DNA from: CAZNQW01 sp964575225
GTDB lineage: Bacteria; Chloroflexota; Anaerolineae; JAAYZQ01
Assembly: GCA_964575225.1 (NCBI GenBank)
Contig: CAZNQW010000100.1
Location: 1 to 13,584 of the forward strand
Direction: 5' to 3'
DNA length: 13,584 nt
Part shown: in pieces, positions 1 through 7,146 of the stretch
Position numbering within the stretch: the first letter of the stretch is position 1
Layout of the letters: each line of letters begins with the position of its first letter
Notes under the pieces: model-generated
Told to the model about the DNA's origin: nothing
The model's input: the letters and a program-made list of their open reading frames with translations, nothing else
Database searches by the model: none
Made by a program: the position numbers and the translations under genes

Positions 1-330
1 TGCTACCCTCTCTGCTTGGTCCTGCCACCATCTTCCATTTTGTGCTGTTGCAGGCGAAGTCCGAATGCGATGGATTTTACAAATGAGCGCCCGGCAAGTT
101 AGTGCTCGCGTGAAACCAACATATGGGTCGCTCCGTGCAACCTTTTTCGACCGTTGCAATGAGCTGTCTGTGTGTGTACTCTCGTCCATCGGCTCACAAG
201 TCTTTGCGCCAAGTCTACGAACTGGTACCTCCAGCTATTTCTGTAGAGTGGAGCTGCGGAAATTATAAAACACCTTTTCGTGATTATACAACATCCGAGG
301 GGGTTTGTCAACCAGACGATTTGACTTGTG
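1..330. other. No recognisable gene
   Basis: The stretch has short open frames on both strands, but none has a convincing ribosome binding site, codon bias or familiar motif. Its base composition is visibly more AT-rich than the genes to the right. It could be old insertion-sequence or intergenic debris. I see no RNA gene in it. Confidence 0.5.
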
Positions 331-340
331 ATTTAAAGTT

Positions 341-374
341 GAAAAGTGGACAGTTTCAAGCCGAAAAGTGTACA
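341..374 (+). repeat. Paired 12-bp repeats at an insertion-sequence end
   Basis: GAAAAGTGGACA (341-352) and GAAAAGTGTACA (363-374) differ at one base and start 22 bp apart, about two helical turns. They lie just upstream of a transposase-like helix-turn-helix fragment. Repeated transposase-binding boxes inside one end are known from IS21-like and some other insertion sequences. I infer that this is the surviving end of such an element. No matching opposite end was found in the window. Confidence 0.4.
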
Positions 375-436
375 CCATAGCTCTGCACAAGAGCGTATGG
401 CATGGTAAGCTTCTGCCATCCCCACAGGAGGAAGCT

Positions 437-628
437 TTGCCACAGATCCATAAGCGCTTACCCGATGAACAAGTCAGGGTGCTCTTCCAGAGATACTACC
501 AGGGCCAGCCCCCTTGCACCGATTGGAAAGACCTAATGGGCATTGGCAAGTCCCGCTTCTTTGTCCTGCTGAAAGCCTATCGTCAAGGCCTCGCGATAAA
601 AGTGGGTGCGAGGTCCATGAACTTGTGA
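437..628 (+). pseudogene. Transposase N-terminal HTH fragment (truncated)
   Basis: This frame encodes about 63 residues that look like the N-terminal DNA-binding part of an insertion-sequence transposase. It has a helical stretch around RVLFQRYYQGQ, then a second helix pair with LMGIGKSRFFVLLKAYRQ, the style of a helix-turn-helix recognition unit. I chose the TTG at 437 because AGGAGG (426-431) lies 5 nt upstream. A GTG at 368 is in frame but has no such site. The frame stops at 628 and nothing like a DDE catalytic domain follows, so the gene is cut short. The two repeat boxes just upstream support an insertion-sequence origin. The family assignment is from memory of similar proteins and is not firm. 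It could also be a small standalone DNA-binding protein. Confidence 0.45.
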
Positions 629-743
629 AGCAGCGCGGTATTGACGAGGCTCAACCAGAGTAGGTTGAATCCAAAATCGGCGTGCTGTTTCTCGGGATTC
701 TGCGGTGCAGATAGGGTCCGTTTTTACTACCAGATCTTTCGGC

Positions 744-2567
744 TCACGGTTCTGCTGCTGCCCGGCCGAGGTCTTTGTCTGCCCACTGGCGCCGATAAAG
801 GCGCTGGTACGTCGGGTTGCTCTCGATCAGGGACTCGTGCGTTCCCTGGCCCACGATCTGCCCATCCTCCACCACCACGATCCGGTCGGCCTTGCGCAGC
901 GTCGAGAAGCGATGGGCGATGATCAGGGTCGTGCGGTCCCGCCGGATCTCGTCCAGCGCCTGCTGGATGCGGGACTCGGTGTAGGCGTCCACGTTGGCCG
1001 TCGCCTCGTCCAGGATCAGGATCTTGGGATCGGCCAGCAGGGCGCGGGCAAAGGCGACCAGTTGCCGCTGCCCGCCTGACAGGGTGACGCCCAGCTCCCC
1101 CACCTGGCTGTCGTATCCGTGGGGCAGCGCGGTGATAAAGGTGTGGGCCTGGGCGCGCCGGGCGGCGGCCTCGACCTCCTGGTCGCTGGCGTCTGGCTTC
1201 CCGTAGCGGATATTCTCGCGGATGGTATCGGCAAACAGGAACACATCTTGGGGTACAAGGGTCACCAGCCGGCGCAGGTCGGCCGATGCCAACTGGCGCA
1301 CGTCCACACCGTCGATCTGCACGGCGCCCTCGTCAACGTCGTAGAGCCGGGCCAAAAGCCGGGCGACGGTGCTCTTGCCGGCGCCTGTCGGTCCCACCAA
1401 GGCGATGGTCTCGCCGGCATCCACGACCAGGTCTACGTCGCGCAGCACGGGCTCTTTGCCGTAGCCAAAGGTCACCTGTTCGAAGGCAATGCGCCCCTGG
1501 AAGCCGTCGCCCGGCTGCTGGGGCTGCGCAGGCTCAACCACCGCCGGCTGGCGGGCCATATAGTCGGCGATACGGTCCAGGGAGGCGGCCCCCGCCTGGA
1601 AGGTGTTGTAGACCAGGCTCAGCTCGCGCAGCGGACCGAAAAAGCGATAGACATAGCCCAGAAAGGCCAATAGCACGCCGATGGTGGTTGCACCCTGGAT
1701 GACCAGGGCGCCGCCATAGCCCAGGACCAACGCGATGCCCAGCATGTTGGTCACAGTCATGGTTGGGAACACGGCAGCAAAGAGCAGGGATACCCGCAGG
1801 TTGGCCTTCATGTTGCGCAGACTCAGGCTCTCGAACTGCTCCACGGTAAACGACTCGCGGGCGAGGGATTGCACCACGCGCATGCCGGCGACGCCCTGCT
1901 CCACGCCGGCGTTCACCTCGGCCAGTGCCTGCTGCACCTGCTGGTAGGCGAGCCTCATTTGTTTGCCCAGGTAGCCCATGCTCAGCATCACCACCGGGAT
2001 CGCGACCAGTGTGACCAGCGTCAGGCGTACGTTGAGCAGGGCCATGATAACGATGATGCCCACCAGTGTCAGCAGGTCGTTGACCAGGTTGAGCGCGCCG
2101 CTGGAGGCGACCTCGGCCAGGGCGTTTACGTCGTGGGTCAGGCGCGACGATATCTGTCCCACCCGCTCCTGCTCGTGAAATGCAACCGGCTGCCGCAGCA
2201 CGTGGGCATAGAGATCGCGCCGGATGGCGTGTACGACGTGCTGCCCCACCCAGGTCGAGATGTACCCTTGCCAATAGCTGGCCAGCCAGAACACGCCGTT
2301 GAGGGCGAGGTACAGCAGCGCGATCAGGGTCAGGCCGCGCACGTCACCCTGGGCGATGGTCGTGTCGACAGCCACCTTGGTCAGGTAGGGCATGGCCAGC
2401 GTCGTGGCCGTTACGGCCAGCGTCGCCAGCACAGCCAGGGCCAGCCGGCCCTTGTAGCCGCGCATGTAGCCCCACAGCATCACCAGCGCCTGCCGGTCCA
2501 TCTGTGACAAGCGGAAGCGTTCTTCCTGCCCTTGCATACGGGTCATGAATCCGCCACGAATGCTCAT
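744..2567 (-). CDS. ABC exporter half-transporter, second subunit (MdlB-like)
   Basis: This 607-residue protein has the full type I exporter layout: a six-helix transmembrane domain (about residues 40-320) fused to an ATPase domain (about 358-590). The nucleotide-binding motifs are all present: Walker A GPTGAGKST (392-400), Q-loop Q440, signature LSGGQ (496-500), Walker B ILILD with catalytic E521, and switch H552. The signature helix reads LSGGQRQLVAFARAL, as in MdlB-type partners of heterodimeric exporters. It sits in the inner membrane and would export a lipid, drug or peptide; the substrate cannot be read from sequence. The ATG overlaps the stop of the upstream half-transporter (ATGA) and AAGGAGG precedes it, so the two are translationally coupled and probably heterodimerise. 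Both ATP sites keep their glutamates, so there is no clear degenerate site. No terminator hairpin was seen after the stop. Confidence 0.93.
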   Translation of the reverse strand: MSIRGGFMTRMQGQEERFRLSQMDRQALVMLWGYMRGYKGRLALAVLATLAVTATTLAMPYLTKVAVDTTIAQGDVRGLTLIALLYLALNGVFWLASYWQGYISTWVGQHVVHAIRRDLYAHVLRQPVAFHEQERVGQISSRLTHDVNALAEVASSGALNLVNDLLTLVGIIVIMALLNVRLTLVTLVAIPVVMLSMGYLGKQMRLAYQQVQQALAEVNAGVEQGVAGMRVVQSLARESFTVEQFESLSLRNMKANLRVSLLFAAVFPTMTVTNMLGIALVLGYGGALVIQGATTIGVLLAFLGYVYRFFGPLRELSLVYNTFQAGAASLDRIADYMARQPAVVEPAQPQQPGDGFQGRIAFEQVTFGYGKEPVLRDVDLVVDAGETIALVGPTGAGKSTVARLLARLYDVDEGAVQIDGVDVRQLASADLRRLVTLVPQDVFLFADTIRENIRYGKPDASDQEVEAAARRAQAHTFITALPHGYDSQVGELGVTLSGGQRQLVAFARALLADPKILILDEATANVDAYTESRIQQALDEIRRDRTTLIIAHRFSTLRKADRIVVVEDGQIVGQGTHESLIESNPTYQRLYRRQWADKDLGRAAAEP

Positions 2568-4711
2568 CGCACCCCTCCTTCCGCCGCGGCGGCTTGGCCT
2601 GCTGCTGGCTCTCCTGGAGTCAGTGTCTCGGCGTGGAATTGCAGCTCGTACACCTGGCTGTAGAATCCGCCGGCTGCCAGCAGTGTCTCATGGGCCGACT
2701 GCTGTGGCGTAGAGCGTGCCCGCTCGACGATCTGGCCATCGCGCAGCACCAGGATCTGGTCGGCTTGCTGCACCGTCCACAGCCGGTGAGCGATGACAAA
2801 GGTGGTCCGTCCGGCGCGCACCTCCTGTAGTGCCTGCTGCATCCGCCGCTCGGTGTCGGCGTCGACGCTGGAGGTGGGCTCGTCCAAGATCAGGATACGA
2901 GGGTCGGTGAGCAACACTCGCGCCAGAGCGATTCGCTGCTTTTGCCCGCCGGATAGTCGCACGCCCCGCTCACCGACGGGGGTGCCATAGCCCAGGGGCA
3001 GGGATTCGATAAAGTCGTGCATCTGCACCACGTCCGCGGCCCACTCAATCTCTCGTTGGGTGGCTTGGGGGTGGCCATAGGCAATGTTCTCGCCGATGGA
3101 GGCATCAAAGAGAAACACCGTCTGCAGGGCGATGCCAATGGCGTCGCGCAGACTCTGGACGGTCACCTGGGTGATATCGTGGCCATCGAGGGTGATCCGT
3201 CCCTCCTGTGCGTCGTAGAATCGGGGAAGGAGGTGCACCAGGGTGCTCTTGCCGGCACCAGACGGTCCTACCAACGCCACCATCTCGCCCGGCGCCGCCT
3301 CCAGATCCACGTTGCGCAGGGCATGGGCGTCGTCAGGGCTGCCTTTGTAACGAAAGCTCACGTCTTCGAACCGCACATACCCCTTGATGGACGGCAGGGG
3401 AGTTGCACCCGGCGCGTCCCGGACATCCGGTTGGGTATCGAGCACTTCAAACACCCGCTCGGCCGCGGCCAGCGCCTGCATCACGATGTTGAGCATCATG
3501 CCCGTTTGGCGGATGGGGCGCAGCAGCATCTGGATGTAGGTAGTGAAACCGATGAGCGTGCCGAGCGAGATGATGCCAGCGATCACGTTTTGGCCGCCGA
3601 CCCAGAGCACCAGGCCCGTGCCCACGCCCATCACCACGCTGGCGTAAGGCATCCACAAGGAGGAAATGCGCGCCGTCTCGATGTTGGCTTGCAGCACCGA
3701 ATGGCTCTGGCGGTCGGCCCGTTTCTGTTCGAACGCTTCGCGACCAAAGAGCTTGACGACCAGGATACCGGCCAAACTCTCCTGCAGCGTGCCGGTCAGC
3801 GCCGCGAGCTGGCGCTGGACGCGCATCCAGGCCGGGCGCACGCGCCGGGCGTAGGCCCACATGCCGAGGGCGATGAGGGGCAGCAAGCCCAGGTAGACCA
3901 AGCCCAGCCGCCAGTCCCAGATCAGCAGCACGACCAGGATACCAAGCAGGGTCAACAGGTTGGTCAGGATAATGACCGCCGCCCGTCCGAAAAAGTTGTT
4001 GAGCACGTCCACGTCGGCCGTGACTCGCGACATCAGGTCCCCGGTACGCGCCCGATCGTAGAAGGAGAAGGAAAGGCGGCTGAGGTGCTCAAAGATCGCG
4101 TTGCGGATCTCAAAGACGATGCGCTGGCCTGTGTAGGCAGTCAGGTAGAGCCGCAGAAAATCGATGCCCCCCTGCACCAGCGACAGGGCCAAAAGCCCGC
4201 CCGCCGCCCACCAGATCTGCTCCGCCTGTCCCGCCAGGATGAAACGATCGACTGCCAGACGGATGATCCAGGGTGGGGCCAGCTCGGCGACCGAGGTGAC
4301 CAGGGCCGCCAGGATGACACCGGTGAGGACAAGGGCATGGGGCCGCATGTAGCCCAGCAGCCGGCGCAGAATGGGCCATACCGGGCCAGAGGGGCCGGGT
4401 TTGCCACCACCTGGTCCGCTCTTGCCGCCGCCTGGGCCAGGCTTTCCACCGCCTTGGCCGCCACCTGAGCCGGGTTGGCCACTGCCCGGTCCGCCTTGGC
4501 CACTGCCTGGGCCGCCTTGGCCACCACCTGAGCCGGGTTGGCCACTGCCTGGGCCGCCTTGGTCACCACCTGGGCTGCGTTGGCCACTACCTAGGCCGGG
4601 TTGACCACCACCCGGGCTGGCGTGCTGGCGCGACTTGATCTCCGCGTTCTGGTCAGGTTTGTCGATCGTGACCTCGCCAGATCGGTCCTCTTTTGCTTTC
4701 TGTTCTCCCAC
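2564..4711 (-). CDS. ABC exporter half-transporter with Gly/Pro/Gln heptad N-terminus
   Basis: This type I ABC exporter half-transporter has about 715 residues from the chosen GTG. The transmembrane domain covers roughly residues 111-420 and the ATPase the rest. Motifs in this numbering are Walker A GPSGAGKST (482-490), Q530, signature LSGGQ (586-590), Walker B ILILD with E611, and H642. I chose the GTG at 4711 because GGAGG (4717-4721) lies 5 nt upstream. The frame extends to a GTG at 4831 (755 residues), but that extra 40-residue stretch has no good ribosome binding site. Residues 31-110 form a low-complexity Gly/Pro/Ser/Gln extension of 7-residue repeats, absent from ordinary family members. 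After the D-loop region, near the C-terminus, a short insert follows IVERA where relatives have a simple Gly-Thr-His turn. The gene is second in the operon after the ArsR-type regulator and overlaps its partner by 4 bp. The exported substrate is unknown. Confidence 0.9.
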   Translation of the reverse strand: MGEQKAKEDRSGEVTIDKPDQNAEIKSRQHASPGGGQPGLGSGQRSPGGDQGGPGSGQPGSGGGQGGPGSGQGGPGSGQPGSGGGQGGGKPGPGGGKSGPGGGKPGPSGPVWPILRRLLGYMRPHALVLTGVILAALVTSVAELAPPWIIRLAVDRFILAGQAEQIWWAAGGLLALSLVQGGIDFLRLYLTAYTGQRIVFEIRNAIFEHLSRLSFSFYDRARTGDLMSRVTADVDVLNNFFGRAAVIILTNLLTLLGILVVLLIWDWRLGLVYLGLLPLIALGMWAYARRVRPAWMRVQRQLAALTGTLQESLAGILVVKLFGREAFEQKRADRQSHSVLQANIETARISSLWMPYASVVMGVGTGLVLWVGGQNVIAGIISLGTLIGFTTYIQMLLRPIRQTGMMLNIVMQALAAAERVFEVLDTQPDVRDAPGATPLPSIKGYVRFEDVSFRYKGSPDDAHALRNVDLEAAPGEMVALVGPSGAGKSTLVHLLPRFYDAQEGRITLDGHDITQVTVQSLRDAIGIALQTVFLFDASIGENIAYGHPQATQREIEWAADVVQMHDFIESLPLGYGTPVGERGVRLSGGQKQRIALARVLLTDPRILILDEPTSSVDADTERRMQQALQEVRAGRTTFVIAHRLWTVQQADQILVLRDGQIVERARSTPQQSAHETLLAAGGFYSQVYELQFHAETLTPGEPAAGQAAAAEGGVR
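4382..4621 (-). repeat. 21-bp tandem repeat encoding Gly/Pro/Gln heptads
   Basis: Within the upstream half-transporter gene, DNA of about 21-bp period encodes eight heptads ending in Gln, such as ASPGGGQ, PGLGSGQ, GGPGSGQ and PGSGGGQ. These are followed by GGGK, PGPGGGK and SGPGGGK, which end in Lys. The stretch lies directly before the first transmembrane segment and is predicted to be cytoplasmic and disordered. Units such as GGPGSGQ recur exactly, so slippage-driven expansion is likely. Assembly errors are possible here. Confidence 0.85.
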
Positions 4712-4716
4712 CACCA

Positions 4717-4721
4717 CCTCC
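4717..4721 (-). promoter_or_regulatory. Ribosome binding site deciding the start of the ABC subunit
   Basis: On the minus strand GGAGG is followed after 5 nt by the third of three consecutive GTG codons (4709-4711). It is the only strong Shine-Dalgarno match between the regulator stop and the transporter body. It favours the shorter 715-residue product over the 755-residue reading. Confidence 0.6.
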
Positions 4722-4909
4722 AAAGAGGACAAAACCAGAAGGTCCAGACGGGCCTTCTGATTGTCCAGTCCGATGATGCGAGGGCTACTTTGCCGCTGCC
4801 CTACCCTCGCAACAGGGTTCCGCCCCCTCACCGTGGCGTCCCTGGATCTGCTCCGGTGTGCACTCTTGGATCGCGCTGGTACTCAGGGTGGCAGCACGCC
4901 GTTCCTGAA

Positions 4910-5260
4910 TCACGACAGCACAGGGTCCTCACATCCACTCTGCGCCAGTTGTTCTCTTTCGCGGATGACGAAATCCTCGCCGAGTTGCTCGCGCACAAAT
5001 TGCTGATAAATGGCCAGACGTTCCGAGTCGAGGAAGTAGTGGAGGCGATAGCCGCGCCGCTCGGGGTGCACCAACCCCAAATCCTTGAGCACGCGCAGGT
5101 GCTGGGATACGGCCGAAGGCGTCACTCCTAGCTCGCGGGCCAGCCGTCCCACGCATAGGGCGTGGCCCGATTCCTGTTGGGTCAAGAGGGACACCAACCG
5201 CAATCGGGTCTCATCCCCGAGCGCTCGGAAAAAGCGGGCCAACTCTCGCATATCACCCAC
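4910..5260 (-). CDS. ArsR-family transcriptional repressor
   Basis: This 116-residue protein has the winged helix-turn-helix of the ArsR/SmtB family. It opens with RFFRALGDETRLRLVSLL, followed by the recognition region LARELGVTPSAVSQHLRVL and a wing around GLVHPERRGYRLHYFLD. It is expected to bind DNA as a dimer in the cytoplasm and release on binding a ligand. The family's classic metal site ELCVCDL is here ALCVGRL, with one cysteine only, so metal sensing at that site is doubtful and a drug or redox signal is possible. The frame begins at GTG 5260. An ATG at 5251 gives MRELARFF, also a plausible start, and neither has a strong ribosome binding site. The gene leads the operon with the two ABC half-transporters. 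A palindrome 5 nt upstream of the GTG, next to a near-consensus promoter, suggests autoregulation. Confidence 0.88.
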   Translation of the reverse strand: MGDMRELARFFRALGDETRLRLVSLLTQQESGHALCVGRLARELGVTPSAVSQHLRVLKDLGLVHPERRGYRLHYFLDSERLAIYQQFVREQLGEDFVIREREQLAQSGCEDPVLS

Positions 5261-5265
5261 GATAA

Positions 5266-5281
5266 TTAAGCACCTACTTAA
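5266..5281. promoter_or_regulatory. Likely ArsR-type operator palindrome
   Basis: TTAAG (5266-5270) and CTTAA (5277-5281) form a perfect 5-bp inverted repeat with a 6-bp spacer. It lies between the predicted transcription start (near 5286) and the regulator's start codon. A dimeric repressor bound here would block initiation or early elongation of its own operon. The size and AT-rich arms suit ArsR-family operators. Confidence 0.6.
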
Positions 5282-5292
5282 AATCTAAGGAA

Positions 5293-5321
5293 AGTATAGC
5301 CAGGTCCGGTTCTACTGTCAA
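5293..5321 (-). promoter_or_regulatory. Near-consensus sigma-70 promoter of the arsR-ABC operon
   Basis: On the minus strand there is a perfect -35 TTGACA (5316-5321), a 17-bp spacer, and a -10 TATACT (5293-5298) with one mismatch. The predicted start is near 5286, so the palindrome 5266-5281 falls in the first transcribed bases. This strong promoter would need a repressor, which fits the first gene being ArsR-like. Confidence 0.75.
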
Positions 5322-5351
5322 CTCCTACTGCCGGTGATGTGGGGACGAAAA

Positions 5352-5366
5352 CTCGCACGCTGCGAG
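5352..5366. repeat. Small palindrome CTCGCA-N3-TGCGAG
   Basis: Perfect 6-bp arms flank a 3-nt loop, between the two divergent promoters. It may be a further operator or chance. No regulator can be assigned. Confidence 0.35.
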
Positions 5367-5385
5367 AATGTCCGTTACTGCCAAT

Positions 5386-5428
5386 TTCACAACTCCTTCA
5401 CAGCTTTTTCACGAGTTGCGACTATACT
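5386..5428 (+). promoter_or_regulatory. Activator-type promoter with three 11-bp direct repeats
   Basis: TTCACA (5386-5391), TTCACA (5397-5402) and TTCACG (5408-5413) are each exactly 11 bp apart, one helical turn. A -10 TATACT (5423-5428) follows 9 bp after the third, and no good -35 is present. Phased direct repeats replacing a -35 are typical of OmpR/PhoB-family response-regulator activation. The promoter points at the membrane-fusion operon, but the 100-N gap lies between. A sensor-kinase remnant at the other end of the operon agrees with this reading. Confidence 0.6.
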
Positions 5429-5447
5429 GATCTTGCTGGTGATCAGT
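5426..5447. promoter_or_regulatory. Inverted repeat overlapping the -10 and transcription start
   Basis: ACTGATC (5426-5432) and GATCAGT (5441-5447) are perfect 7-bp arms around an 8-nt spacer. They cover the end of the -10 box and the predicted start near 5435. The position suits a repressor operator or a 5' mRNA hairpin. No partner regulator is identified. Confidence 0.4.
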
Positions 5448-5462
5448 CGTATGTCCGCAGTA

Positions 5463-5562
5463 NNNNNNNNNNNNNNNNNNNNNNNNNNNNNNNNNNNNNN
5501 NNNNNNNNNNNNNNNNNNNNNNNNNNNNNNNNNNNNNNNNNNNNNNNNNNNNNNNNNNNNNN
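5463..5562. other. Scaffold gap of 100 N
   Basis: Exactly 100 N is a usual placeholder for a gap of unknown length. The promoter at 5386-5428 and the membrane-fusion gene at 5578 are therefore joined only by scaffolding. Sequence or even a gene may be missing here. Confidence 0.95.
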
Positions 5563-5577
5563 CAGGGAGGCAAATGG

Positions 5578-7119
5578 ATGAGACAGTCCAAAAAAGCAAA
5601 GCGACGGCGATGGCCATGGGTCCTATTGTTCCTGGTCGCAGTGGGCATCACGGCCGGCTGGTACTATTGGAGCCAATACACAGCGGCCGATGAGCCATCC
5701 GAGCCGGCGTTGCAGACCTCCAGAGTGCGGGTGGGCGACATCACCATCACGGCCAGCGGCAGTGGCAATCTGTTGCCGGCCCGCGAGTTGAACCTCGGTT
5801 TTCGCAGCAGCGGAGTCCTGGCCGAGATAGCGGTCCAAGTCGGCGATCATGTGGCGCCCGGCGATCTGCTGGCCCGCCTTGAAGACGCTGACGCTCGAGC
5901 CCAGGTGGCCCAGGCCGAAGCGAACTTGCGCCTGGCCGAGCTCAAACGGGCCGAGTTGACGGGCGCGGTCGATCCGGTGGCTCTGGCCGGCGCGCAGGCC
6001 ACCCTGGCCTCAGCCCAAGCCGACCTGAGCAAGCTGCTGGCCCCGGCGACCGAGGCCGAGGTCTTGGCTGCCCAGGAGAATCTGAAAAGCGCCCAAGACG
6101 CTCTGGCCCTGTTGCAGGCTGGCCCCGACCCCGAAAAGGTAGAGATTGCCAAGGCCAACCTGACCCTGGCCGAGATCAACCTGCGCGCCGCGCAGGCTGC
6201 TTATGACAGGATCGCTGGCCGAGATAATGCGGGGGCCACAAAGGAGGCCGCCGAGCTGTGGCAGGCGACGACCAACTATGAAAAGGCCAAGGCCGAATAC
6301 CAAGAGGCGGTAGCCGGCCCCACCTCCGACGCCATCGCCGCCGCCCGCGCCAAGGTAGCGCAATCCGACGCGCAGTTGCAGGGCCTGCGGGCCGACCCCG
6401 ATCCTGAGGCCAAGGCAGCGTCCGAGGCCAAGATAGTCCAGGCCCAGGCCCAGCTAGAAGCCCTGTTGGCGGGTACCTCAGCCGAGGATCTGGAGGCGGC
6501 GGAGTTGGGTGTTACACTGGCCGGCTACAGTTTAGAGAATGCCCAACGCCAGTTGGAAGAGACCCGGTTGTTGGCACCTATGGCCGGCACAGTCGTTGCT
6601 TTGAATGCCGACGCGAGCGAGGCAGCAGGCACGGCGCCCCTCGTCACGCTGGCCGACCTGGCAGCGCCGCTGGTGCGCTTCTGGGTGGAAGAGACGGACC
6701 TGATCAGCCTCGCACCGGGCAACCCGGTGGAGATTGTCTTTGAGGCATTGCCTGACCTGACCTTTGCCGGCCAGGTGGTGCGCGTCGACCCCGCCCTGGT
6801 CACAGTGGACGGCACGCCCGCTGTTCAGGCCTGGGCCAGCGTCGATCTGTCGAGCCACGCCGTCAACCTCCTGTCAGGCATGACCGCCGAGATAGAGATC
6901 ATTGCCGGGCAGGCCCAAGATGCGCTGCTGGTGCCGGTACAATCGCTGCGGGAGGTGGCACCGGGTCAGTACACCGTGTTTGTCGTGGGATCCGATGGCG
7001 AGCTCGCGCTGCGTCCCGTCGAGATCGGGCTGAAGGACTTTGCCAACGCTGAAGTCCTGTCGGGTCTGGAAAAGGGCGAGGTAGTGAGCACCGGCACCGT
7101 CGAGGTCGAGGCGGAATAG
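5578..7119 (+). CDS. Membrane-fusion (periplasmic adaptor) protein, HlyD/MacA-like
   Basis: This 513-residue adaptor for an ABC exporter has a basic N-terminus and a single membrane anchor (about 13-31). The first half of the lipoyl domain is at about 75-103, a very long Ala/Glu/Gln-rich helical region at about 104-330, and the second lipoyl half around LLAPMAGTVVALN (331-343). A beta-barrel domain (about 363-443) and a membrane-proximal domain to the end follow. The helical region holds about six units that restart with turns such as AGPDPE, AGPTSD and ADPDPE, so it is not one simple hairpin. GGGAGG-like AGGGAGG (5564-5570) lies 7 nt before the ATG. An ATG at 5574 is out of frame. It is followed by its ATPase and permease, so it should bridge the exporter to the cell exterior. 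No TolC-like outer-membrane gene is present, consistent with a single-membrane cell. Confidence 0.88.
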   Translation: MRQSKKAKRRRWPWVLLFLVAVGITAGWYYWSQYTAADEPSEPALQTSRVRVGDITITASGSGNLLPARELNLGFRSSGVLAEIAVQVGDHVAPGDLLARLEDADARAQVAQAEANLRLAELKRAELTGAVDPVALAGAQATLASAQADLSKLLAPATEAEVLAAQENLKSAQDALALLQAGPDPEKVEIAKANLTLAEINLRAAQAAYDRIAGRDNAGATKEAAELWQATTNYEKAKAEYQEAVAGPTSDAIAAARAKVAQSDAQLQGLRADPDPEAKAASEAKIVQAQAQLEALLAGTSAEDLEAAELGVTLAGYSLENAQRQLEETRLLAPMAGTVVALNADASEAAGTAPLVTLADLAAPLVRFWVEETDLISLAPGNPVEIVFEALPDLTFAGQVVRVDPALVTVDGTPAVQAWASVDLSSHAVNLLSGMTAEIEIIAGQAQDALLVPVQSLREVAPGQYTVFVVGSDGELALRPVEIGLKDFANAEVLSGLEKGEVVSTGTVEVEAE

Positions 7120-7146
7120 GCCTGAAAGCGAGCCAAGGAAAACGCA

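Noticed and set aside
651..668. TCAACC-N6-GGTTGA hairpin downstream of the ABC operon, considered as its terminator
   Set aside because: The stem is only 6 bp, and there is no T run after it on the minus strand.
1119..1673. A 184-codon plus-strand frame opposite the second half-transporter
   Set aside because: It is a shadow of the ATPase domain on the other strand, with no supporting start signal.
3017..4468. A 483-codon plus-strand open frame opposite the first half-transporter
   Set aside because: It is antisense to a clear ABC transporter with all motifs intact. Its His/Asp/Gln-rich text is what the opposite strand of GC-rich coding DNA gives, and no ribosome site or domain is visible.
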